Positions 16,453 to 23,789 of a stretch of DNA of 64,000 nt are shown here, in pieces. Source of the DNA: Roseateles sp. SL47 (GTDB lineage: Bacteria > Pseudomonadota > Gammaproteobacteria > Burkholderiales > Burkholderiaceae_C). Positions within the stretch are counted from its first letter, which is position 1. Every line of letters begins with the position of its first letter. The notes under the pieces were generated by a model that saw nothing but the letters and a program-made list of their open reading frames with translations, was not told the origin of the DNA and did not search any database. A program made the position numbers and the translations under genes. The DNA lies in NCBI RefSeq assembly GCF_026625885.1, contig NZ_CP113068.1:3658001-3722000 (forward strand), written 5' to 3'.

Positions 16453-17495
16453 GCATCAACATCAACGGGCTGACGCTCTGCCACAAGGGCAGCGGTGGCG
16501 TGACCCTCAACACCTTGCCGGACGTTTGCAAGACGCCCGATAAGGGGGTACCGCTGCCTTACCGCAACGAGGCTTACTCACGCGACCTGGTCAAGGGCAC
16601 CACCAGCGTCTTCGCCGATGGCCACATGAGCATCGCGAAATACGGCAGCCAGTTTCACAAGAGCGTCTACGACGAGGCCGGCAGCATGGGTGGCGTTGCC
16701 TCCGGCACTCACAAGGCCGAGGCCGAGTGGATCACCCACAGCTTCGACGTCTTCTTCGAAGGTCAACCGGCCTGTCGCCTGACCGACAAGATGTTCATGA
16801 ATCACCGCAACACGGTGAACATGGCCGGGCTCAAACAGCGCGATCTGCCGCAGTCGGATCAGGACTTCTATGACGAGCTCTGCCGCATGGCGTGCGAGTG
16901 TCTGTCGCAGAAGGGGTCGATGACCCAGGGGCAGACGTTCCAGGACTGCGTGCGCAAGAAGATCGACGAGGCGCATTACAACGGACGCTATCCGAAGCCA
17001 GACGCCAAGATGTGGCGGGAAGTTCCCTATGACAGGGGTTCCGGGTGGGACATGATTGGGAGCAAGTCAAATCCGGGGTTGCCGACGTCTAACTTCATTC
17101 GGCCCGACTCGCGACGGCTGGACGTGGTGCGGCTTGGTCAGGATGGGAAACCGACCAAGATCATCGATATGAAGTTCGGCGGCGATTCGCTTTCGCCGAG
17201 AGCGGCGAGAGACTACGAAGACATTGCACAAAAGCACACGGGCTCGGCCGAAGGATTCGAGGAATTCCGCGTCGAAGAGAAGTGCGACTGCGACGATGGC
17301 GACAATCCGCCAAAGCAACCGTCCCCCGCGATGGCTCCGGTCGAGAACAAAGAGGGCATGCTCGATAAGTTCGGCAAGGCGCTAGAGCAGACAACCGGCA
17401 TCAAGCTCGCTGGTGGGGCGCTTATCGCGTTTTTCGTGGTTTCTGAAGTTTCACGGATCGTCTTCCCCCCTCGTAACCTGATTCTTGTTCCCTGA
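16443..17495 (+). CDS. T6SS effector: DUF4150 PAAR-like tip fused to VRR-Nuc-type nuclease
   Basis: This antibacterial effector of 350 residues starts at ATG 16443 (MAVSINING), overlapping the upstream gene. Residues 1-130 are a DUF4150 PAAR-like domain with LPDVCKTP (25-32), a TTSVFADG segment and a conserved HRNTVNMAG end, which should sit on the VgrG tip. The C-terminal domain carries a PD-(D/E)XK core: RRLDVVRL (D227) then IIDMKFGGDS (D242, K244) and a following helix with YEDIA. This agrees with VRR-Nuc effectors of the TseV type, which I recall are paired with DUF3396 immunity proteins, as here. A hydrophobic segment near the C-terminus (323-345) is unusual and may help membrane passage. 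Cys-rich stretches (CDCDD) may bind metal. Confidence 0.78.
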   Translation: MAVSININGLTLCHKGSGGVTLNTLPDVCKTPDKGVPLPYRNEAYSRDLVKGTTSVFADGHMSIAKYGSQFHKSVYDEAGSMGGVASGTHKAEAEWITHSFDVFFEGQPACRLTDKMFMNHRNTVNMAGLKQRDLPQSDQDFYDELCRMACECLSQKGSMTQGQTFQDCVRKKIDEAHYNGRYPKPDAKMWREVPYDRGSGWDMIGSKSNPGLPTSNFIRPDSRRLDVVRLGQDGKPTKIIDMKFGGDSLSPRAARDYEDIAQKHTGSAEGFEEFRVEEKCDCDDGDNPPKQPSPAMAPVENKEGMLDKFGKALEQTTGIKLAGGALIAFFVVSEVSRIVFPPRNLILVP

Positions 17496-17521
17496 GCACC
17501 AGCACATATCTGACGACCGAC

Positions 17522-18511
17522 ATGACAACACGAGACATCATTGCTCAATTGGTTGAGGCGAACGGCGGCGCGACTGTTCTGGACCGCATTCACTTGCCCT
17601 ACGCAGATCCCAAGGCCGGCCCTGCGGCCAAGTTTGGGTTAGGTGCGGAGCTTTATCTGCCTGATATCGATCGATCACTGCTGCGCACGCATGCAGCAGA
17701 CTTTTTGTGCGATTTCTGGTCAATATTTCCCGACCAAGTTGACGAATTTCTGCGGAGCGATGCCAGGCGCTCGAAGCCATTCAAGGGCGACCCGCGCGCT
17801 GCCATTGAACAGGACATCGCACGCGAGAAACCGGAAGAAGGCTACTCAGGTGCGCTGTTTGGTTACGTCGATATCGGGCTTCCCAACGACGACGTGCCCC
17901 CCTATCAGGCAAGCCTGCTAGTCAGTCGAAGCGGGGATCCACGGCCTTCATTTTTCCAGGGATGGATGCCATTGGCATCGCCTACAGAAGACTTGCATAT
18001 TGCCACTCTTCGTGATCGATTCCTGGTATGGTGCCAGCGCTTCAAGCCACTCCACGGCTCCGCGGGTTTCTCGCTGATTGTCTGCCCTGGCATGGAACAG
18101 AACAGTGTCTATGCCTTACAGCTCATGACCCGATTCCCGGGCTTCGATTTTCCGAGCACAGTCGGTTTTACGCGGGAAGTCGGGGACGTGCATGACCGAA
18201 TCAAGTCGGTCAGTTGGCTGACCGCATTGAGCGACGAACTTGTGGCGCAGTTGGGTGGTCTAGCGACGATGCGACAGGCGCTGGAGCCTGCATGCACGGT
18301 CCACGCATACGACGGCGGCGTCGTGATCCAGGCAGGGCCTACGCCGCGCCTGGGGGATACGCACGCCAACGACATTCCAGCGGAATACCGGATCGCGGCA
18401 CGTTTCACCCGACCTGTCCGATTCGAGGATTACGACGAAGGACTGTTCCGCGTCCCGAAGGATCTCAACAAACGAGAAGAGACCCTTAAATGGATCAGGC
18501 GCTTTGACTGA
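17522..18511 (+). CDS. DUF3396 type VI immunity protein, copy 1
   Basis: This 329-residue cytoplasmic protein begins 26 bp after the nuclease effector and should neutralise it in the producer cell. No signal peptide is present, fitting protection against a DNase. Family traits include RFPGFDFP, the WLTAL segment and PAEYRIAARFTRPVRFEDYD near the end. It is followed by a paralogue of the same length. The local DNA is visibly less GC-rich than the housekeeping genes, suggesting transfer. The last 115 bases are identical to the paralogue. Confidence 0.82.
   Translation: MTTRDIIAQLVEANGGATVLDRIHLPYADPKAGPAAKFGLGAELYLPDIDRSLLRTHAADFLCDFWSIFPDQVDEFLRSDARRSKPFKGDPRAAIEQDIAREKPEEGYSGALFGYVDIGLPNDDVPPYQASLLVSRSGDPRPSFFQGWMPLASPTEDLHIATLRDRFLVWCQRFKPLHGSAGFSLIVCPGMEQNSVYALQLMTRFPGFDFPSTVGFTREVGDVHDRIKSVSWLTALSDELVAQLGGLATMRQALEPACTVHAYDGGVVIQAGPTPRLGDTHANDIPAEYRIAARFTRPVRFEDYDEGLFRVPKDLNKREETLKWIRRFD
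18393..18507 (+). repeat. 115-nt segment identical to 19529-19643
   Basis: The 3' end of immunity copy 1 matches the 3' end of copy 2 without a mismatch for 115 bases, whereas upstream parts differ at many sites. It is direct and in frame, and looks like gene conversion or a recent exchange. Confidence 0.9.
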
Positions 18512-18657
18512 TGAAGTTGCCGTCTGTGTGGGCGGTGGAGATGAACCCTTCCCAAGATGAGCTCGCCATTTCGCAGCGCCTCGGTAGCGCCGACAACTGT
18601 GATCACACGGGTCTCATCCCGGTTCCCTGAGCACACGCAGCCGACTTGACCCTCTAC
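18512..18657 (+). other. Spacer between immunity genes with possible effector-tail relic
   Basis: A 39-codon frame (18511-18630) begins with an ATG overlapping the stop of immunity copy 1 and ends GLIPVP, close to the effector's own last residues (NLILVP). The DNA ending TTCCCTGAGCAC recurs at the same place after the effector gene (about 17488-17500). It may be the remains of a duplicated effector 3' end. There is no ribosome site, so translation as a gene is doubtful. Confidence 0.4.
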
Positions 18658-19647
18658 ATGGCGACCACAGACACCATTGCCGAATTGGTCGAGGCGAACG
18701 GCGGCGCAGCCGTCCTTGATGGCATCCATTTGCCTTACGCCGACCCCAGGTCCGGACCTGCAGCCAAATTCGGGTTGCGCGCAGAACTCTATCTACCTGA
18801 TATCGACCGATCAATGCTGCGCACTCAAGCTGCGGATTTTCTCCATGACTTCTGGTTGATGTATCCCGATTCAGTCAACGAATTTCTTCAGCGCGATAAA
18901 AAGCGTGCGAAAAAATTTAGCGGTGATCCTCGCTCTGCGATCGAAGCGGACATTTCAAGTTACGCAGCAGAGACCGGTTACTCAGGGGCACTGTTCGGCC
19001 GGGTTGACATTGGATTGCCGAACGACGACATCCCTGTCTACCAGGCCAATCTGCTAGTCAACCGAGTTGGGGACATGGACCTTTCCTTTTTTGATGCCAG
19101 CACGCCGCTGGCATCAGCATCTGGGCAGTTGCACACCGAACTGCTGCTTAAACGATTCTTGGCTTGCTGCCAACGCTTCAGGCCGCTCCATGGCTCGGCA
19201 GGCTTCTCATTCATCGTGTGTCCAGGCATGTCACAAAATAGTGTCTATGCCTTGCAGCTCATGAATCGGTTCCCAGGTTTTGATTTCCCGAGCGCAGTCG
19301 ATTTCACGATGGAGGCGGGCGGGGTGCACGATCGGATCAAGTCCGTCAACTGGCTGACGGCATTGGGCGACGAACTCGTGGTGCAGTTGGGTGGTTTAGC
19401 AACGATGCGACAGGCGCTGGAGCCTGCATGCACGGTCCACGCATACGACGGCGGTGTGGTAATCCAGGCCGGGCCAACGCCTCGACTCGGGGATGCCTAC
19501 GCCAACGACATTCCGGCGGAATACCGGCTCGCGGCACGTTTCACCCGACCTGTCCGATTCGAGGATTACGACGAAGGACTGTTCCGCGTCCCGAAGGATC
19601 TCAACAAACGAGAAGAGACCCTTAAATGGATCAGGCGCTTTGATTAA
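18658..19647 (+). CDS. DUF3396 type VI immunity protein, copy 2
   Basis: This paralogue of the preceding protein also has 329 residues. I chose ATG 18658 (MATTDTIAELVEANGG) because it aligns exactly with the start of copy 1 (MTTRDIIAQLVEANGG); a TTG at 18646 adds only four residues. The two are similar throughout, with the greatest divergence at about residues 70-165, the likely toxin-contact region, and an identical tail. No effector of its own is present, so it is an orphan immunity gene, possibly against a variant nuclease from competitors. Confidence 0.82.
   Translation: MATTDTIAELVEANGGAAVLDGIHLPYADPRSGPAAKFGLRAELYLPDIDRSMLRTQAADFLHDFWLMYPDSVNEFLQRDKKRAKKFSGDPRSAIEADISSYAAETGYSGALFGRVDIGLPNDDIPVYQANLLVNRVGDMDLSFFDASTPLASASGQLHTELLLKRFLACCQRFRPLHGSAGFSFIVCPGMSQNSVYALQLMNRFPGFDFPSAVDFTMEAGGVHDRIKSVNWLTALGDELVVQLGGLATMRQALEPACTVHAYDGGVVIQAGPTPRLGDAYANDIPAEYRLAARFTRPVRFEDYDEGLFRVPKDLNKREETLKWIRRFD
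19529..19643 (+). repeat. 115-nt segment identical to 18393-18507
   Basis: Second copy of the exact direct repeat shared by the two immunity genes; identity stops one base before the last codon, where GAC/TGA and GAT/TAA differ. Confidence 0.9.
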
Positions 19648-19799
19648 TGGAACCGCCGTCCGAGCCGCCGGAGGGCAGAAGATCGCCCCACACAAGGGTG
19701 CGTTCGGACTCTCAGCGCAATTTTCATAGCCGTTGGCTGACATCGTCCAGGCGAGGGCGGGTCTATGGTGTGTCTTTTCAACTCCGCAGCCCCCACTCG

Positions 19800-19890
19800 G
19801 AGCCGCATTCTGCAGCCGTGCTTGGCCGCGTAGAAGATGGCCTGGAGTATCTGCAGATTGGTCAGGCCGACGTTGCCGCGCACAATCGCA
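19800..19890 (-). pseudogene. Possible IS5-family transposase fragment
   Basis: Read on the minus strand, this stretch encodes NLQILQAIFYAAKHGC followed by RMR, which resembles the N-terminal NLQVLQAILYVAEHGCKWRG pattern of one group of IS5 transposases. Nothing downstream in the frame continues the match. It lies between the T6SS module and the NUDIX gene and may mark the island edge. The match is from memory of the family and is short. Confidence 0.3.
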
Positions 19891-19893
19891 TGA

Positions 19894-20811
19894 ATGTCCG
19901 CTCCTCCCACCTCACACACCACCTTGACTGACGCCACCTCGGCTGCCATTTCCACCCCTGGCGCTGCCCCCGGTCTGCCTCGCGAGCTGACCGAAATTCT
20001 TGCGCGATGCCTCTCCCGAGCGGCCCAGCCGGTGCCGCAGGGGCTACTGCGTTTCAGCCTGGGCGAGTGGCCGCTGGGCTGGATTCATCCGATGCGTGTG
20101 CCGGTGCTGCAGGCCTGCTGGCCCGAACTGCAACTCGCGCCAGGACGAGCTGTCTGGGACGCGGTGGGCCTGGACCTTGCGCAACGTTCCGCGCGGCTGG
20201 CCGCCGTGGCGGCCGCGCTCCGGTCACAAGGGGCGATTACCGGCTGGCGAGACGAAGCCTTCGCCTGCGAGCAGCCGGTGCCCGACCCCTGCACCGCGCC
20301 CGGCGACACCTTGTTCGAGCTGGAACGCAGCGCCTTCCGCTTCTTCGGGTTGATGAGCCGCGCCGTCCATATCAATGGATTTCTCCCCGGCGGCCGCCTG
20401 CTCTGCGGGCGCCGCGCCTTGGACAAGGCCACGGATCCCGGCCGGCTGGACAACCTGGCCGCAGGAGGTGTGCCCGTGGGGGAGCCCTGGCAGGACTGCG
20501 CTCGCCGCGAGCTATGGGAAGAGGCCGGTGTTCCTTTGTCCCTGAGCCAGGGGCTGACCCCACGCGGCCAGCTTCGCAGCACCCGCATGACGCCCGAGGG
20601 TCTGCATGACGAGGTGCTGCATGTCTACAGCCTGGTGCTTCCCCCCGGCTTTGTCGCCGTCAATCGCGATGGTGAGGTCAGCGAGTTCCTGTCTCTGGAT
20701 CTCGAAACGCTGGCTCAACGCCTGCGGCAGGATGAATTCAGTGTGGACGCCGCAGCGGTCACGGCCTGGGGGCTGCTGCACGCGCAGGGCCGCGCGGACC
20801 TCCAGGCCTGA
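19894..20811 (+). CDS. NUDIX hydrolase with DUF4743 N-terminal domain
   Basis: This 305-residue protein has an N-terminal DUF4743 region (about 25-140; QGLLRFSLGEWPLGWIHP) and a C-terminal NUDIX domain. The NUDIX box runs from GGVPVGE to RRELWEEAGV (about 191-211), matching the G-x5-E-x7-REUxEE-x2-G-U consensus with the metal-binding Glu residues intact. These proteins resemble thiamine diphosphate or nucleoside-diphosphate hydrolases; the substrate is unknown. The gene converges with bpt, with 10 bp between stops. The start at ATG 19894 is not certain, as an out-of-frame ATG lies four bases before. Confidence 0.88.
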   Translation: MSAPPTSHTTLTDATSAAISTPGAAPGLPRELTEILARCLSRAAQPVPQGLLRFSLGEWPLGWIHPMRVPVLQACWPELQLAPGRAVWDAVGLDLAQRSARLAAVAAALRSQGAITGWRDEAFACEQPVPDPCTAPGDTLFELERSAFRFFGLMSRAVHINGFLPGGRLLCGRRALDKATDPGRLDNLAAGGVPVGEPWQDCARRELWEEAGVPLSLSQGLTPRGQLRSTRMTPEGLHDEVLHVYSLVLPPGFVAVNRDGEVSEFLSLDLETLAQRLRQDEFSVDAAAVTAWGLLHAQGRADLQA

Positions 20812-20821
20812 GCTTGAAGCC

Positions 20822-21553
20822 TCAGTCCACCCGCTCCACCCGCTGCCACTGCCCGTCGCGCAGCAGCTCATGCGGCAGGAACCGCGACTTGTAGGCCATT
20901 TTGTCGCTCTGCGCGATCCAGTAGCCCAGATAGAGATGGGGAAGCCCCAGCTCGCGGGTCTGGCGCAGTTGCCACAGCACGTTGTAGGTGCCGTAGCTGG
21001 CCTTGGTTTCGGGCTCGTAGAAGGTGTAGACGGCGGATAAGCCGTCGCTGAGGATGTCCAGAATGGACACCATCTTCAGCGCACCGTCCGGCGACCGGAA
21101 CTCCACCAGCCGGGAGTTCACCCGGCTCTGAAGCAGGAATTGGGTGTATTGGTCCACGCTGTCGTGGTCCATGCCTCCGCCGCTGTGGCGGCCCGCCTGA
21201 TACCGCAGGTACAGCTGATAGTGCTCATCGCTGTAGCCCAGCCGCATCACCCGCGCCTGCAGGTCCGCATGCTGGGCCCAGGCCCGACGCTGGCTGCGGT
21301 TGGTTTGAAACTGCCCGACCGGAATCCGCATCGGGATGCAGGCCTTGCAGCCGTCGCAATAGGGCCGGTAGGTAAACATGCCGCTGCGCCGGAACCCGGC
21401 CGACACCAGGGTCGAATAGGCATCCGCATGGATCAGATGACTGGGGGTGGCCACCTGCGACCGTGCCTGCCGGTCCGCCAGATAACTGCACGGATAGGGC
21501 GCGGTGGCATAGAACTGCAGCTCGGCCAGCGGGAGTTCCTTGGGATGGGTCAC
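20822..21553 (-). CDS. bpt: Aspartate/glutamate leucyltransferase (N-degron pathway)
   Basis: This 243-residue enzyme transfers Leu from Leu-tRNA to proteins with N-terminal Asp or Glu, marking them for ClpS/ClpAP. The start ([17 protein letters not shown]), the Cys cluster [18 protein letters not shown] and the YLGYWI segment identify the Bpt/Ate1-like family. It lies 33 bp downstream of aat on the same strand, so the two aminoacyl-transferases of the pathway probably form an operon. Confidence 0.95.
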   Translation of the reverse strand: MTHPKELPLAELQFYATAPYPCSYLADRQARSQVATPSHLIHADAYSTLVSAGFRRSGMFTYRPYCDGCKACIPMRIPVGQFQTNRSQRRAWAQHADLQARVMRLGYSDEHYQLYLRYQAGRHSGGGMDHDSVDQYTQFLLQSRVNSRLVEFRSPDGALKMVSILDILSDGLSAVYTFYEPETKASYGTYNVLWQLRQTRELGLPHLYLGYWIAQSDKMAYKSRFLPHELLRDGQWQRVERVD

Positions 21554-21586
21554 GGTGGTGCAGCGCGGTCGTGCGGCGGTTGCGGG

Positions 21587-22387
21587 TCAAAGGGTGGGGG
21601 CAGCGTCGGAGGCATCGGCGGGGCCCTCCTCCGGCGCGGGTGGACCCCCGTCGCCGGCCTCCAGATGGGCCCACAGGCGAGGATGATAGGTCCAATCCTG
21701 CGGTGCTGGCTGTCCCACGTACTGTGCCAGATGGGATTCAAAGGCCGCTCGTGTGACCGGTGCCGCGCCCAACGAGGCCAGGTGGCCGGTCTGCTGCTGG
21801 CAGTCGATCCACGGAATGCCGTGCTCGCGGCAGAGGCAGACCAGGGCCGCCAGGGCGATCTTGGAGGCGTCGGTCCTGCGCATGAACATGGATTCCCCAT
21901 AAAACATCCGCCCCAGGTTGACGCCGTACAGCCCGCCGACCAGTTCCCCGTCCATCCAGGTCTCGACGCTGTGCACCGTGCCTTCCTGCGCCAGTTGCAG
22001 ATAAGCCTGCTGCATGTCCGGGAGGATCCAGGTGCCGGCCTGGCCGTCGCGCGGTGTGCTGGCGCAGGCTTTCAGGACGACGTCGGTGGCGGTGTCCACC
22101 CGGATGTCGCAACCGGGGGTGCGACGGAAGCGGGCGAGGGTCTTGCGCAGCGAACGTGACAGCTTGAAATCGGCGGTCTTGAGCACCATGCGGGGCTCGG
22201 TGCTCCACCAGAGGATGGGCTGACCCTCTGAATACCAGGGGAAGATGCCCTGCGCATAGGCGGCGCGCAGGCGGGCGGGCCGGAGGTCGCCGCCGGCCGC
22301 CAGCAGGCCGGGCGCATCGCTGCGCGGACCGAGGGCGCGGCGGGTGGGCGGGAACTCCAGGGAATCGTCGTCGAGCCAAGGGATCAT
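21587..22387 (-). CDS. aat: Leucyl/phenylalanyl-tRNA--protein transferase
   Basis: Aat attaches Leu or Phe to proteins with N-terminal Lys or Arg, making primary N-degrons read by ClpS. I chose the ATG at 22387 ([14 protein letters not shown]), the usual family start; the frame continues upstream without a better site. The signatures [17 protein letters not shown] and [16 protein letters not shown] are intact, as is GGDL near the N-terminus. The 266 residues are a little longer than in E. coli because of a Pro/Ala-rich C-terminal tail. It lies first in the aat-bpt unit. Confidence 0.96.
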   Translation of the reverse strand: MIPWLDDDSLEFPPTRRALGPRSDAPGLLAAGGDLRPARLRAAYAQGIFPWYSEGQPILWWSTEPRMVLKTADFKLSRSLRKTLARFRRTPGCDIRVDTATDVVLKACASTPRDGQAGTWILPDMQQAYLQLAQEGTVHSVETWMDGELVGGLYGVNLGRMFYGESMFMRRTDASKIALAALVCLCREHGIPWIDCQQQTGHLASLGAAPVTRAAFESHLAQYVGQPAPQDWTYHPRLWAHLEAGDGGPPAPEEGPADASDAAPTL

Positions 22388-22446
22388 GGCTTCATGGTAG
22401 CGTGGAGGTTTCCCGGTTTCCCGGTTTCCCTGATTCACCTCTCCTC

Positions 22447-22794
22447 ATGATCACCGTTTACGGCATTCCCAACTGCGACACCGTCAAGAAGGCCCGCACC
22501 TGGCTGGACGAGCAAGGCCTGACCTACCAGTTCCACGACTACAAGAAGCAGGGCGTGCCTGCGGACCAACTGCCGCACTGGCTGGAGAGCCTGGGGTGGG
22601 AAAAGGTGCTCAACCGAGCTGGCACCACCTGGCGCAAGCTGGACGAGGCCACCAAGGCTTCGGTGACCGATGCTGCCAGCGCGGCGGCGGTGATGGTGGC
22701 GCAGCCCAGTGTCATCAAGCGGCCGCTGGTGGAATGGGCGGATGGCCGGCTGACGGTCGGTTTTTCCGCCGACCTGTTTGCTGCCCATCGCTGA
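22447..22794 (+). CDS. ArsC-family (YffB/Spx-like) reductase
   Basis: This 115-residue thioredoxin-fold protein starts at ATG 22447 (MITVYGIPNCDTVKKARTWL). The single Cys in PNCDTV is the active-site position of ArsC/YffB proteins; the conserved IKRPLVEW with its cis-Pro is present. It lacks the Arg cluster of true arsenate reductases, so a glutathione-dependent thiol reductase like YffB is more likely. It is divergent from aat and 13 bp upstream of riboflavin synthase. Confidence 0.88.
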   Translation: MITVYGIPNCDTVKKARTWLDEQGLTYQFHDYKKQGVPADQLPHWLESLGWEKVLNRAGTTWRKLDEATKASVTDAASAAAVMVAQPSVIKRPLVEWADGRLTVGFSADLFAAHR

Positions 22795-22807
22795 TCAAGG
22801 ATTCGAC

Positions 22808-23494
22808 ATGTTTACCGGCATCGTTCAAGGCATTGCCTCCGTTCATCGCATCACTGACAAAGAGGGCTTGCGCAGTTTCACGCTGGACTTCCCGAACGGA
22901 TTTTGCGAGGGGCTGGAGATCGGCGCGAGTGTGGCCTGTGATGGCGTGTGCCTCACGGTGACGGAGTTGCGGGGCGACACCCAGGCCGACTTTGACGTCA
23001 TGCAGCAAAGCCTCAAGCTCACCACGCTGGGTCAGTTGCGGGAGGGGGGCCACCTCAATGTGGAACGTGCGGCGAAGGAGGGGGCCGAGATTGGGGGGCA
23101 CCCATTGTCCGGGCATGTGGACTTCATGGCGACTCTGGTCGAGGTCCGCCAGCCGGCCAACAACCATGTCATGCGCATGGCGGTGCCGGCCCCCTGGATG
23201 CGCTACATCTTTGCCAAGGGTTATGTGGCGGTTAATGGTGCGAGCCTGACGGTGGCCGAGGCGCACCGTGACTCGGACGGTTCCGGCTGGTTTGAAGTCT
23301 GGCTGATTCCCGAGACCCTGCGCATGACCACCTTTGCCGACAAGTCCGTGGGTTCTTTGCTGCACATCGAAATCGAACGCCAGACCCAGGTTCTCGTCGA
23401 CACCATCCGCGACGCCGTCTTTGAAAAGGTCGGAGCGCTCCTCCCCGCCCTCAAAGCCTTCGCCCAAGACAAAGGCCTCCCCCTCGACCTCTGA
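22808..23494 (+). CDS. ribE: Riboflavin synthase, alpha subunit
   Basis: This enzyme dismutates two lumazine molecules to riboflavin. ATG 22808 (MFTGIVQGIA) is the family start. The 228 residues carry the two tandem lumazine-binding repeats (about 1-98 and 99-200): the first has ACDGVCLTV and the second GYVAVNGASLTV, each at the expected place. It is the standalone, E. coli RibC-like type rather than the rib operon copy; other rib genes are not in the window, and I see no FMN riboswitch upstream. The stop codon lies within the first intergenic repeat. Confidence 0.94.
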   Translation: MFTGIVQGIASVHRITDKEGLRSFTLDFPNGFCEGLEIGASVACDGVCLTVTELRGDTQADFDVMQQSLKLTTLGQLREGGHLNVERAAKEGAEIGGHPLSGHVDFMATLVEVRQPANNHVMRMAVPAPWMRYIFAKGYVAVNGASLTVAEAHRDSDGSGWFEVWLIPETLRMTTFADKSVGSLLHIEIERQTQVLVDTIRDAVFEKVGALLPALKAFAQDKGLPLDL

Positions 23495-23789
23495 TCGGCT
23501 CAACCCGCGCGGGCAACGCCCGTCGCGCCCTCCAGCCACACCCGTGGATCTGGCTTTGCCGGCCACCGGTTAGCGCTCCTCGAGCGCAGAAGCGAAGCGA
23601 CTGATCGGCTCAACCCGCGCGGGCAGCGCCCGTCGCGCCCTCCAGCCACACCCGTGGAACTGGCTCTGCCAGGCCACCGGGTGGCGCCCCTTGGGGGCAG
23701 GAGCGAAGCGACTGGGGGGCCAACAATACTGCGCCCCTTGGGGGCAGGAGCGAAGCGACTGGGGGGCCTACGCCCTCGACTGGGGGGCC
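23491..23789. repeat. Intergenic repeat cluster (110-bp direct repeat plus 38-bp repeat)
   Basis: Two copies of a 110-bp unit start at 23491 and 23601 (CTGATCGGCTCAACCCGCGC...), differing at scattered sites. A 38-bp piece (GCGCCCCTTGGGGGCAGGAG and the following 18 bases) occurs at 23684-23721 and again at 23731-23768. The CCCC-TTG-GGGG hairpin followed by GCGAAGCGACTGGGGGG is typical of intergenic repeats in Burkholderiales. The opening motif CTGATCGGCTCAACC recurs at 51147 after another stop codon. Confidence 0.88.

Noticed and set aside
19647..19931. 94-codon plus-strand frame after the second immunity gene
   Set aside because: Although its ATG overlaps the stop, it has no ribosome site and Arg/Ser/His-rich sequence; the opposite strand gives the better transposase-like match.
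22402..22446. Longer start for the ArsC-family gene
   Set aside because: The extra residues are encoded by a GGTTTCCC triple repeat and the family begins at MITVYGIPNC.
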